64,000 nt of DNA from Schistocephalus solidus (lineage: Eukaryota > Platyhelminthes > Cestoda > Diphyllobothriidea > Diphyllobothriidae). Position 1 is the first letter of the stretch. Every line of letters begins with the position of its first letter. Both the position numbers and the translations under genes were made by a program. The stretch covers positions 1-64,000 of the forward strand of contig WEDG01007634.1 of assembly GCA_017591395.1 (NCBI GenBank), written 5' to 3'. Below are positions 21,372 through 33,249 of this stretch, one piece after another. Below the pieces are notes generated by a model that was not told where the DNA came from, did not search any database, and worked only from the letters and a program-made list of their open reading frames with translations.

Positions 21372-22085
21372 CTAAAAACCCGCAGGCATATGCGTGTGTC
21401 GTGGAGGAACTGTGATTACAAAGCAGTGTGAAGGGTTTGAGGATATTACTTTTAGGCCATAAAGTGTCGGTCTGCAGGCAAGTACATGCAGATGTACAGC
21501 TGAGTCTGTGTTGTAGTACGGTAGGTACTACTGATATGTCCAACCGTGCGCAAAAAAACTCGCTCCCGGTCAAAATAAGCATTGATGAACTTTTAATTTC
21601 ACAACCTGCTCATATACGATCAAACGAGTAGCGAATATTCTAGAGATAACATCTAAATCCAGTCCGAACCTTGTATGCAAAACTTTGAGTTGAATGTTAC
21701 TAAAATCCACGGTCTACCCGCATGATAGCCTCACTTGCAAAATCGACCTGTGAGCTGCAATTTACTTTTAAGCTAAGCTGGGTAATGATCCTAACCAAAA
21801 GATCACGCCTAGAAATTTTGTGCACTTTTGCTACTGCAAGCTACCAAATCGCTGATATGTTTGTAAGGATGATGCAAACGAGGTAGTAAACGAAGGGTAA
21901 GGAGAGACCAATTTTGTGTGTACCACACGCGGTCATTCTGGTTAGGTTCGTATAGCGACGCAGTTTGCGCAAAATACGGATCGACCATAAGGAGTCAGTT
22001 CTTGAACACGCTACTCGACCTATTCCAATTATTTCACAGTTAACCATAAAGTTGGAGTGGATAGGTAAGCCGTTCATTTCACGCA

Positions 22086-22355
22086 CTTGTGAAAATCTCA
22101 GTCACCTCGGTGGGGTTCGAGTCAATTCCAGGCTTGAGTACAGCCAATGCTCTAATCACCTGAGCTACAAGGTGGATTCCATAAGTTACAATAGATTGGG
22201 CGGATAACTTGACCCAATGTGATTAAACTCACGGCTCCTGGTGGGGCCTTGTAGCTCAGGTGGTTAGACGGTTAGCAGTACTCAAGCCTTGTCCTTACTG
22301 TCGTGGGTTCCAATCCCATCGAGGTCACCGAATTTCTTATAATTGGTCTGAGAAA
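22086..22355. repeat. SINE-B inverted pair
   Basis: The left copy (22,086-22,180) is on the minus strand, with the A-box-like TTGTAGCTCAGGTGATTAGA and a B-box region GGGTTCGA reading leftward through ACCTCGGTGGGGTTCGAG. The right copy (22,240-22,352) is on the plus strand: TTGTAGCTCAGGTGGTTAGA, CGTGGGTTCCAATCCCATCG, AGGTCACCGAATTTCTTATA. The two face each other head to head around about 60 bp. Confidence 0.75.
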
Positions 22356-22359
22356 TTAT

Positions 22360-23080
22360 TTAAATCCGACCAAAGATCTTCTAAAGAGACTGTTATTAGG
22401 AAGAAGCTAGGGTAAATAGGGGGGTAAATGGAATTGGCAAACCAGGAGAAGGTAGTTGTATTTGAAATCTTGTTGGTAATTATGTTGAGAAAATAGTGCA
22501 CCAACTTTCAGCCTGAACTGTTGTGCAGATTTCAAAGCATGTTGCAAGCAAAGATCGGAGGACGAAAATTCAAACCGAATTGGCGTGAAACCTCAGCGCA
22601 CGTGAAGGAGTGTAAACTTTCGAGGTGGATGGGAGGAAGCCTTGTCAACAAGCCGAGGAGTAAAAATACTGCAAAAACAGGCCCCTTGAGAGTGTGGATC
22701 TCCTCGTTGGGTTCGTGCTTGCATGCGAAAAGCGTAATAGGAACTTTCACCTCTGGCAATTTTGTGCAAACTTCTAGATCGTTGATATTTTAGTAACGAA
22801 TGGTAAGGAGAGACAAATCAATTTGATGTACAAGTTAAGTAAGCCAGATTCAGAAAAAACCAACAACCGACGATAGAATCACGAAACTCATTACTGGGCA
22901 ACGCAAGTCAATACCTGAACGCAAGTCAATACTTCGAGCAAGGGTGGATAATGCGTTCACTGAAGAAAGAACGCAACCACCTGATAACAAAAACATTCTA
23001 TTGGCCTTTAAAATAAATGGTCTTCTCGATTATCTGTTGTATAGAACGAAAAGGAATATAAATATCGACACCTAGAAGGC
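22360..23080. other. No recognised feature
   Basis: The AAGGAGAGAC-containing stretch near 22,800 resembles one near 21,900, suggesting an old duplication. Nothing else was identified. Confidence 0.4.
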
Positions 23081-23170
23081 TAAATTACGGGTGTAAAATC
23101 ACGGAAAATCCAACCTTCATGTTAAAAAAGCACCGGTTATACAAATCTTTCCACGAATGACTGCACTTAC

Positions 23171-23380
23171 CGAAGGCGTCGGTCAAGGAGCTCATGTATC
23201 TATTGTCGCGGGTGAAAATGCTACCACCGAGCTCGAAGACATCGTCGCCAATCCTTTGCGACCGCACACGACCTCCTAACTGATCAGTCTTCTCGAAAAG
23301 CGTGATCGCTACAGCCGGACCCATCAACTGACGCAGAAAATAGGCAGTGGCGCAACCGCACAGCCCACCGCCAACGATTC
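23171..23380 (-). CDS. PCYOX1: PCYOX1-like exon 2: N-terminal FAD-binding (Rossmann) segment
   Basis: This exon encodes the dinucleotide-binding N-terminus of a prenylcysteine oxidase. These are FAD enzymes that cleave the thioether of prenylcysteines released during degradation of prenylated proteins, normally in lysosomes. Visible features in order are a GxGxxG loop (GGGLCG), a CATAYFLRQ helix, a second strand ending in the acidic residue of LFEK that would bind ribose, LGGRVRS, and FELGGSIF. Splice sites are clear: acceptor TTTGCCTTTAG (AG at 23381-23382) and donor GTAAG at 23166-23170. The exon is 210 bp and in phase 1 at both ends, so it joins exons 1 and 3 in frame. Other flavin amine oxidases share the first motif; the family call rests on the later exons. 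Confidence 0.85.
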
Positions 23381-24083
23381 CTAAAGGCAAATTTGAAGAA
23401 AATCAGATTTTCTGCATGTATCTACCATGTTTTGTAATCAGACACAACAAAGTGGATTGACCTCGATGCTAAAGGGGTTGTTACATTTCATTAGGAATAT
23501 GGGGGAATACTATTCAGGCATAAATAAGGATTCAATCAAAACTGTTTCCTACAGGTGCGGTCTTCCACAAAAGCAAATAAACAAGTTATCCTGTAGAATG
23601 TTTATTTGGCTCCTATTTGCATCCACCCCTTCAGGTGGCCATGAAGGCAGGGGTAGAGGATACTCAGTTGCTCAGTAGCCTCGGATGTGTGCATGTGCGA
23701 TGCCCTAACAACATTTCGATGATTTTCTTGTTCTACAGAAAGGCAGTCAGCCCTTACTGTAAAAGCCTTCTACGCCGAATGTCCCAAAATTATTGAAAAC
23801 GATCACCAGGCCCATAACTAAAAGGGTAGAACGGATCGCTCACCTGTGCCCCTGCAAAGGTCCATGCAGTAGAAGGGCTGGACCAACACGGGGATCAGAG
23901 CAGAGCAGGGTAAGCGTTGTTGGGAAATTTCCCCCATAACAAATGCCACAAATGGGAGGGTGTGATGGCACGATTAGACGCAGGCTTACACTATGTCAGC
24001 CATCTGTGCCCGATACCGCGTCCGGTCTTCTTGACTTTGAAAGCATTTTTCCCGGATATGAAGTTAAAACAGGCGTAAGCAGC

Positions 24084-24560
24084 AGGATTTACTGGTACCC
24101 AAAACTTTCGCGATAACTTATTAACTGCGACCCGTCTTCGCATAACATAGACAACTAATGGAAGCAGACAGCAGTTTGAATTTGCACAGAATGTCAATGC
24201 ATAATAGCAGGGGTCAGGGTTCACATTAATGAATGGCCAATGAAATACGTTACCTTAAAACCTAATATAAGAAAGATAAGGTGAGGGAGGAGTTAACACA
24301 AATCCGTCGTCAGATTATCTAGGCGTGAAAACCATCAGGGCAATTGAAAATTGACTGTGATTTGTGTTTTGTTGTTTTAAGGTAACGTCGTTCATCTAAC
24401 CATTCTTTAGAGTGAACTCTGACCCCTGCTGTTATGCATTGACATTCTGTGCAAATTCAAACTGCTGTTTGCTTCTATTCATTGTCTATGTTATGCAAAG
24501 ACGGGCTGCAGTTATAAGCCGTTGCGAAATATTTTGGAACTGGCAAATCCTGCTTTTTGA
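24084..24560. repeat. Foldback repeat (F family), arms about 175 bp
   Basis: The left arm (about 24,084-24,258) begins GCAGGATTTACTGGTACCCA. It is the reverse complement, with scattered changes, of the right arm (about 24,375-24,555). Shared blocks include AACTGC.GCCCGTCTT.GCATAACATAGACAA and CAGCAGTTTGAATTTGCACA. The spacer of roughly 115 bp carries ATCAGGGCAATTGAAAATTG. The same arm and spacer sequences occur at 48.6-49.1 and 50.8-51.0 kb, where they adjoin a PLE GIY-YIG fragment. Confidence 0.75.
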
Positions 24561-24720
24561 CTCTGTCATGACACCGTGTTCAGGTAGTTGAGGTAGGAAA
24601 GTGGGGTAAATGCATCGCAAGGCACTTTAAACCCATTCACACGCGAGTCACCGTCCCCGCGCCCACAATGCTGTGAGACACATGGTGGGCATCGTCGGTA
24701 ACGACGGTCGAATTTTCATC
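24549..24720 (+). repeat. R1 repeat, 3' part
   Basis: TTGACTCTGTCATGACACCG, ACGCGAGTCACCGTCCCCGC and GACGGTCGAATTTTCATC correspond to the last 170 bases of R1 (compare 12,902-13,076). It abuts the right arm of the foldback. Confidence 0.7.
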
Positions 24721-25487
24721 AGATGCATTGCGGTGTATTCGTGGTCAATAAGTATCCCTTTTCTTTCAACATCCTCCGATATTATCCTGCGATAAAACCC
24801 TCAGGGATAAATATGTCTGGTCTGCCGTGGTTGCACACTAATCTCACTATTCTAAGTGCAAGAATCCTTTACTTCCTCAACCCACGAAACAACATTATTT
24901 CTGATGTTAACCTGTCGTATAGAACGAAAACGTAGAGGGTGTTTACTGTTATGTGTATGAACAACGGATTTAAGTACAGTCAACTACGGCAGCAAAATAG
25001 CTTCATGTGTGCGTCTTCAAACAAGCAGTGAGCAGTCCGATCAATATATACTTATGCGGCCTCACCTCACGGGTACTGACTAAAAACCGAAACGCCCGTT
25101 TCGTGAACCTTAATGCTGCTGAATGGCACAACTGCAACGTGGATTTCCAAGTACTCCAGGGTAACGTACATATACCATTTCAGCATCCGGTGCAAAGTTT
25201 GCAAACACATAGGAAAGACACAAATCCACATATTTTTTGCACGATGAAATCGTCTTTAGCCAAAAAGATTGTTACTATGCGTTGGTTGACCTGACCGGGG
25301 CGCAAGGACAGGCGGGGTGCCAAAAAATGAACACCCACGCGCCAGAGGCAGCAACTTGTGCCATGGAAGCTGGTATCGACTAAACCAGCACTAGCATTAG
25401 CTGAAAAAATTTCAGACAGGGGGCTCTGTGAGAAGTAGGGGAGATTGGCGGAACAAAAAGAAGCTGGCAAAGAAGTGGTTAGCTTAC

Positions 25488-25547
25488 CAACATGAGTTTG
25501 CTCGTAGCTCGGCTTGACATCAGACATGATCACTGTGCCCGCGCGAC
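25488..25547 (-). CDS. PCYOX1: PCYOX1-like exon 1 (first exon found)
   Basis: This 60-bp exon has an acceptor (pyrimidine tract ending TTTTCAG at 25548-25553) and a donor GTAAGCT at 25481-25487. An ATG at 25525-25527 opens a frame of 13 codons plus one base. Spliced to the next exon, the split codon is Gly and the junction reads THVGIVGGG, the first beta strand of a Rossmann FAD fold, which supports the pairing. The frame is also open upstream of the ATG to the acceptor. The start may therefore be this ATG with a very short leader (a trans-splice acceptor is possible, since flatworms use spliced leaders), or an upstream exon may encode the signal peptide usual in this lysosomal enzyme. I found no such exon. 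Confidence 0.6.
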
Positions 25548-25559
25548 CTGAAAATTAAA

Positions 25560-27300
25560 AACACCACAATTAAACCGCGTAATCTTGAAAATAGAGGTAT
25601 AGAAGTCCACAGCATGGCGCAACAGATGATGGAGCTAGAAAAGAGTTCCAACGTTGGAAATCCTACAAAGCCGGATAAGCATAGCAAGGAAGTCCTACCG
25701 GTTGCCAAGTATAGCAATTAAGCTAATTTCTATCAAACGTGACCCAAGCGGACCGACGCCCTTATTCAACAAACAGAGGCATGACATCCAACGCAGGACC
25801 TACCAAAAGTAGACTTCCAAATACAGGAGATAAAAGTGATTTGCTTCGACTGGAGAAAGTGCCTAGAAATATTCGCACCGACGTTTTTCGCCAGAACGAA
25901 GCCACCTCGGACCGTCCATCGGAGTATGAGAGTGTTCGACCCTCGGAGTGAATACCTACAGACCTCTCAAGGTTGTCAAGTCGGACGGGATCGAGAAACA
26001 GGAACAAAGATCGAACTTGCCACCTTAACCTTCATACACATTTTTTTACATTTCTACTTGCCTTTCGCTCATTGACGCCGTCTCTATTTAGACCATGGTC
26101 AACGTAGAACTTTTCGTCCTGAAGATTTTGAAAAGTATTTCGACAGAAAACACACGAATTCCAAGACGCAGTTGAGAAAATGGAGTCGATCAATGGCATG
26201 AAAGTCTTCTTCGTCCGGAGTCTTATATTACCATCCAAACCCATCGTCAGTGATAGCGACAGAAGGGTGGCCGGTGCCAAAAGGGAGCTGTATTCATGGT
26301 ACGCAGCCGTTAAGCAACATATTTACGAAAATGTAACAAGACATTTACTCATTGAGGATGGTAGTACTTGTTGCGAGTACTGCTGGATAGCTCGTATCTA
26401 TGCTTTCACCACCAGTGTTCAGTATTGGCGCGAAACGTACTCGGCAATTTGCCCACCAATACTGCCGCTGAAAGCAGTGTTCGTCCACGTTCTCCCCAAA
26501 TGACTATTCTGTCCATGTACTCTTGGCACTGCATATGGCGGAGGAAGGTCCTGCGCTTTTTGGTTGACCGGGTCGGAGAACCAAGATTCAAGCAACTAAG
26601 AGATCAGGCGGTTTTCAGCTCCAACTAGAATTTCAGTCGCGTCAAAGCTGAAGGTTCGGCTGTTTCCCCTCGAATAATCGATCAATTGGCTTCGATCCTC
26701 CTCACTACTGCGGCTTATTCGTCCATTCGCACCCAGAATAATCTCCCACTTTCTCCGAAGTATTTACCTTGTCCGCAGCTCTATCAGTTCTAGTAGACAA
26801 CTCCAAATGTTTCCCGTCTTGGCAGCGGGTCTTACAGCCTTATCATTTGGCGCCCGATGCTTGCCTTCGGTCTGTTTGTAACTCTAACTCAAACACGCAA
26901 AATAACGCGGCTGAAAACCTTCAAAACGCATTTGACATGCGGGAGAAATCACAAAAAGTCGGGCCCGGTGCAATACAGACTCTCTTATTTTCTTTGTGTA
27001 CACCGATTTACGAAGTTGCGCAAATATCTAGTCGCTCTGAGCACCTGTGACAGGTAGTACGATTCACCAAACTTGTCTCTCAGTTTACAGCAGTGCATCT
27101 CAACACGCCAACGAAACACTCTTGCGCAACTGTGTCTTGGACTGTTTGGATGGTCGCTGTCGTGCCGAGTGCTCATTTAGAGCAAAACAAGTTGGCCACG
27201 GATCAAAAGTTTCAGAGGTTCCGTGCATATAAGGCAGGAACTATAATTTCTGCTGCGCTAATTCTCCGGTATAGCTGAGGACTTGTGGCTGTGTCTAACG
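25560..27300. other. Unrecognised sequence with medium-length open frames
   Basis: Plus-strand frames of about 60-110 codons overlap through 25,739-27,280 in changing frames. This would fit an old decayed coding sequence, but I recognise no motif. It could be remains of a transposon or chance. The region also covers where an upstream PCYOX1-like exon with a signal peptide would be expected; none is evident. Confidence 0.35.
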
Positions 27301-30300
27301 TCTGAGGCGGTTTTCCCCAAAGCTTATAAGATATCTGCTAGACACCAATAACTGATACAGTTATTTCTTAAGCCAATCTTCTTTGCGGACAGTACTTGAG
27401 ATGTCCTGATACTGTATTACCAACGAAAAGTTTATAACCAAATTGAATTACATAGACAGCAAACGTGGGTAGAAACGTGCTGATAATTGGACATATGGTT
27501 TTAAACAGTGCTACTTAAGGCTAAGTTTGTTAATATGAAATTTTTTAAATTTTGAGAAGGAAGCTGGTCAGGGGTATTTTGCTTGGCTGGACTGAAAAGT
27601 AGTAAATGAAAAAAATCCCTTGTAAAATTTCCCGATGGTTCGTAATTACTCGACTCTTGTATAAAAGTGGAAAAATATTTTTTGCCATTAGGTGAAAGCT
27701 TCTGAAGGTTTAGTGTGCCTTTCTGTTAATAGGAACTAGTAGGTAGTATTTTGTGGGCCCGAAAGGACATCTAGGAAACTTCTCTGAACACCTAAAAATT
27801 AATTTAGTTTATTCAGTTGGATAATTTGCTTTTGAGGGATAGATAAGCAATTGTATTCCGCTACAAATAAGATGTTTCACTTTTGTGCATATGAGAGCAG
27901 TGGAAGAACCCAGTTGTCAATGGACAAAATTGGGTTGAACGTCTGTCAGCAAGTTATTCTTTAAAGTCTTGTATATTTCTAAATTATACGTTGCCCATCA
28001 CTCTCCCTCCACCCTCCCCGAAAATAAGGCTTGGCTAATTTACTTCCTGTCTGATTTATAGTGATTCAACTCTTGAGGTACCTTCTTCCTGAAATAACTG
28101 ATTGTTTCGATTTTTCCTGCACATGGTACGTGCATCAATTCACGGTGACATGGAACGTTCTGGGACTAATATCACGGTATAAGTAGTTCATGTGCAAAAA
28201 ATAGATGCTCAGAACTTGTATATTCTGTGCAAAAAATCTTTTGGAGGACGGTGAGAATTAAAGAATAAGCCAAAAAAACGAAACTACTTAACAGCACAAC
28301 GACCATTGGAAATCAATGATGTCCAAGATTATAAAATTATCACTTCAATCTGACAACAAGATAAGCATATCTAAGCAACCGGTGTGTCGGGTTGAAGACA
28401 GTTACTCAGCTTTGGACGACGACTCATTTTTTTATGAGCGTTCTTGAAAGCAACAAGAGTTTTTTTGCTACCTCAAAGTTTGCCAGGAGACCGATTCCAA
28501 GTCATTTACCTATACCCCCATAGCCATTCGAGGATCTGTAGCGAAGCGGAGACTGTAGCTGTTTAATCAATATTTATGTAACAAATTGAGCAAAGGCACG
28601 CTGATGAAAAGCCTATGAGCTAGCTGTTCAATAATTACTTGTTATGAGAGATTCAGTCGCTTTGAGGTAGATAGCACAGACTATTTTTCGAGAACCAAAT
28701 ACCGGCCTCCACCCTAAAACGAAATATACGCTGTTGCTGCAATATCGACGATGTGAGAAGTCTACTGCCACTTACGATTATGTCAAAAAAGTTGTTTAGG
28801 CTACAGAAAAAGTGGTGGAATTTCAGCAGCACTACCAAGCAAAATGTGATCTGATTTCTACTAGACGCTCGGCAATGGAACCCTCGAATTTATGTTAGTT
28901 AAAGTCCTTTTCAAGTTTTAAATCATTGCATGAATAAGCACGCTTGTTAGAATGCGTCGGAACGTGAACATTTGTGTTGTATGCTAGCTTTTCGGTCATC
29001 AGAGGCCACTTTGTTAATAAAATGTCGGATTCTTTTATACTTATTTCTATATAAGGTGCTTAGCTTTCGTCATGTTCTTTCAAGATCTGATTCGGTCACA
29101 GGTAGAACGGTTTTTTCGCGTCTAGCAGGCCACTAGACGACACAGGGGGCGGTAACTGGAGCGCGAATATTGAAGCATTCCTGCAAAATAATAGTTAATC
29201 TCATATGAAGTCAATGAGGATAGAGGTGTGCCCACTAATTGGCACCTGTGCTCTGAACTAAGCATGTAGATGAATAAAACACAGGTGACGAAACAGGTAG
29301 GATTCTTAACTTGTTTTATGAAAGCTTTCACCGGGGCATCACATATTACAACGCGAGCATGAAGCGTGGCAACTGGAATTAAATGCTCGCACTACAATCC
29401 ACCTTCATGAAACAACTCAATGGCGTCGACAGGATTAAATAAATTAACCATATCTGAGTAAATTTCGGTCTGGAATACACCCTTTATGAACATTTTCTTA
29501 ATCATTACTAAAATAACCTATACTGCAACCCTAGTCTACTAATAAAAACGCAAACCATCGATCGACACGCTACTTATTGTCCAAAACCGCAGACTTTCTC
29601 TTACCTTAAAATTTCCTAGATTCTGCATTGCCCTGTGAACGTACTATGCACTACCCAGAGACAGAACTTGCATGGAGCACGATGTCCCCAACAGCTTACG
29701 TGGAGCCATTGCTAAGTCAAGAACAATTTAAGTAATTAGTTCAAGTTGACTTCGCAAAGAAACATACGCAAAAAAGGTCACAAAGTTAATTCTCGCAAGC
29801 TCTTTCAAAGCCACGTGTGCAATAGCGGTGTCTTCTCAAAGGGATCGCTTGGGTACGCGTCATAAATGCATTCGTTTGCACCTGAATGCCACGATCGCCC
29901 ACTTCATCTTCCCTGGCATCTTCAGACGATGTACTGCTACATCAGAACCCAAAGAAAAGCCTCCCCAAACTGATGACTTCACAACCTATCTCCTAAATAT
30001 AACGATGGATTTCGTCTAAATCCCATGCAATGTGAATAATAGAAGATTGTTTGCACGCGTTCCGTGGTAGAGGCAAGAGGTCCTTGAATGCGTACAGGAG
30101 ACGATTTCAGGTAAATCCTGCAGTCATGAATTGGACGGTTAATTAAACACTTGTTTTTCTTATAAACTATTAATCTTTATAGGAACAAACGATAGCACCC
30201 AAAAAGTCTCCCCAGTCCCATTCACGAAGTACACTGAAGTGGTGTAAAGCATCCTCTGAGGAAATATGGGCTTATATTGAATTAAAAATATAGAGATTTA

Positions 30301-31440
30301 AACCAATGAAGGTATGAAATTTTCTAATAGTTTCAATAAACACTTCGGGATTTTCGTATCCTGTGGGAAGTGTGAACATTTAAACTGGAATACCCACTGT
30401 TTCGGAAGATTCCGGTTTCCTAACATACACTTCACCGGTCCTCAAAAGCAGACTGGCGTAAGTTTGGACAACAATGTAGATATGCATGAAATTATAATTT
30501 ACAGACGGAAACCACGACCAAATTGGGTACGGAAGAAGGAAATAGAACATAATGTAAAAAAATTTTTTATTATAAATTATAACACAAAACGTGGTAAAAT
30601 AGCACTTCTAGGTTTACAGTAAAAAGAATTCAATGCGGTTAATGAACACGCTGCAAAGACACACTCCACGTGCGTGAAAAGTACTTCCGCGAAAACCGAT
30701 GCCGCAGATTGATGTTTCATTGAATTGATTCTATAAGCCTAAAGGCTTTACACGTTCATTTGATCACTAAATGGATTTCTTGCTCCTCTCGCATCTTTTC
30801 TACAGCGATTGAATGTCACCTCGCTATGAAATGGATACTACAAACCCTATCAGATAACTATTCCCTACAATGTATCTTGTCGTATCGGCGAGTGCTATTA
30901 GACCGAGAATATTTCTCCGACCTCCGTTTTATTAGGTTATTTAGGCAAATTGAGATACTGTGAAAACTATTGCAATCGTTAAAGTTAAATTTAACGTTTT
31001 AATACAGTTTCTAATATTGGCGGAAAAACACTTATAACTTTATCTTGCTCAAGGCATAGATAAAAACCATTCCTATGCATGATACCATACGGAAGTTTAC
31101 AGGGCACATAAAATAATCTTCCGAAATTTTGGTAGACCGATGTACTGTACAAACACAACATACCCCAAAGTTCGTAATAGAAGTAATTCTGCTGCTACAC
31201 ACCACGTTTGATTTCGTGCATTTAATTCCCTGTTCCGTAAAACGGTTGATCCTAACGAATATATATTTCTGACCCCTTGCTGAGATTAATAAATCTACAA
31301 AAAGCGAACACGTTTTGCTGGTTAGCCAGTTTCCATCGGTTGCATGGGGCCCTAGGGAGGAAGTGGACAATTTGAAAGTTATCCACGTGAGCCACGCTTG
31401 TCAAAAATGAAAAAGGGATTTACAGAGATTAGGCCACCAG
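27300..31440. other. No recognised feature
   Basis: AT-rich sequence with no domain, splice-bounded exon or shared repeat recognised on either strand. Confidence 0.5.
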
Positions 31441-31624
31441 CAATGGGAGCGTGCTGCCAACTCTGTGCGTTTTAAACACAGTGGCTCAAAGACTTGTTAA
31501 AATCCATCAACCGGTTTTTGACGAATGTCGCATGAACAATGGGGCACAGGTGCGTTTTGTGGGGCTCACGATAGAAAAGGATTTCGTTTTCGCTAGAAAG
31601 GTAGGGCCATATGTGGTTATGCAG

Positions 31625-31675
31625 AAGGAGGAGGAAGAGGAGGAGGAGGAGGAGGAGGAGGAGGAGGAGGAGGAG

Positions 31676-31701
<26 letters not shown>
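31625..31701 (+). repeat. (GGA)n microsatellite
   Basis: An almost uninterrupted GAG/GGA trinucleotide run of about 77 bases. It creates artificial poly-Glu, poly-Arg and poly-Ser/poly-Leu open frames on both strands. Confidence 0.95.
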
Positions 31702-31706
<5 letters not shown>

Positions 31707-32299
31707 ACACCTTGCCTGGTCCCAATCATCTCCTTTCCGTTAGTTTTGTGTTTCCATTGTGTTATGTTTTTTTACTATGGATGTTTTGTGGTCGCTTTGC
31801 TCGTTTGAGGCCAAAATATCCCTCCTTTGGCTCATTCCTAAAGATTTTATTTACCAATGAGTACGGCATGTTGCCTAACCTTGGGTGGAGAATGGTAATG
31901 TGGTACAGCTTGTCCGCGCTGAGGGGCTTCGAGTCCGTACAATAGGGTACTCTAAATCGAAATCTAGTAATATCGCTTTCCATCGATCAAACTGATCCAA
32001 AGGGTGATTAATGGATCGTTGCTCAAGGAGTGTTCTAGTGCGGTGCGCAGTGGAAACGTTGGCGTCATATAAAATTTTTAAACCCTTGGACGAATATTAG
32101 AATTGCAAACAGTTCATTTCGTAAAGTACAATAATTGTGCCGTGGATTCGTTAGTCTATAACTGGTAAAAACGAATAGGATGTTTAAGACCAGTTGCGTC
32201 TGTTTGGAAAAGAACCACCCATATCGCAAAAGCATTGACGTTGGTAATGAGGATGAATGGTGTTGCATCGTGTTATATGTTTGGTAGTGTGAGGGTCGG

Positions 32300-33245
32300 G
32301 GCTGAATAAAGCGCTGCCTTTGGAATAGTTTAAAACTTTATTGCACTCTAATGCTTATTTATATTACTTATCTTTCTCTGTTAGTTTATGTATTGGGTGC
32401 AGATGTTTGTATGAAATTGCGGATAAATCTTCTCTAAGAACATCCGGAAATAGGTTTAGTTTTGGGGATTGTGCTGGGTTTTACCTATTCGATTCACTCA
32501 GGGAGTGTAGAAGTCCGCCAACCGGTGAATATAACCTTGGATTTTATAAAGTTGTACGTCCTGGAGTTCAATAATAGATCTGCGTCTGTGAGAACCGTGA
32601 GGACGAGTGTTAGGTTAGAAATACCTTTGTCTATATTTCGTCCAAAGGTTATAATGTCATCGAGATAAATTATGCAGACGCGAGGAAATAGGTGTCGTAT
32701 TACCTTCTGCACGAGTCTTTGGAATGTTGCAACAGCATTACATAGGCCAAATGGAAGTGTCAGAAAATCTAAGAAACCCTGGGGTATGTTGAACGCAGTT
32801 TGCTGGAAGTCTTTTTGGCTCTATTTCCACTTGCCAATATTCTAACTTAGGCCCAATGTAGAAAACAATCTTGTGACCCTAGCACATCTATTGTATCCTC
32901 CATTCAGTTAGTGAGAAGGTTTCACGTAGTTTGACAGCGTTAAATCGGCGATAGTACGCACATAATTTTAGTCCATCTTTTTTTGGGACTTTTGAGATGT
33001 GTGACGCCATGCAGAGGACAAAGGGTGGATTATAACGTCTTCGAGAAGTTCATCTAGTATTTTGTTGACTTTCACTCTGTAGTGAATGGGATTGCGGCTC
33101 GAAGGTTGCCAGTTAGGCTTTTCAGATACATGTTCACTAACCTGGCCAATGTGTAAGCCAGATATCATGGGTTGACCTTGCGAAATGCCCATGGATGGAT
33201 TTAACGATGATTTTGAGTCGCAAACGATAGATAAAGTCAATGGAC
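32300..33245 (-). pseudogene. Ty3/gypsy LTR-retrotransposon relic: reverse transcriptase
   Basis: On the minus strand the RT reads, with frameshifts, from an upstream segment resembling the start of gypsy RT (LDELLEDVIIHPLSSAWR, near 33,040) to the diagnostic LPFGLCNAVATFQRLV (near 32,735) and the catalytic IIYLDDII (YLDD at 32,656-32,667). VIFTG follows. Several stops and frameshifts interrupt it, and no RNase H, integrase or LTR was found, so it is a fragment. The long plus-strand frame at 33,521-34,114 is antisense to this element. Confidence 0.8.
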
Positions 33246-33249
33246 TGCC

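Noticed and set aside
22240..22352. Functional tRNA gene with intron
   Set aside because: The head resembles a tRNA, but an inverted partner and a shared non-tRNA 3' extension identify it as a SINE.
21841..22830. Short similar stretches (GGTAAGGAGAGAC region) at about 21,898 and 22,801
   Set aside because: Similarity is limited to a few tens of bases, and no unit boundaries could be defined.
31451..31945. Open frames with long poly-Glu, poly-Arg, poly-Ser or poly-Leu runs
   Set aside because: Produced by the (GGA)n microsatellite at 31,625-31,701 in different frames; nothing conserved surrounds it.
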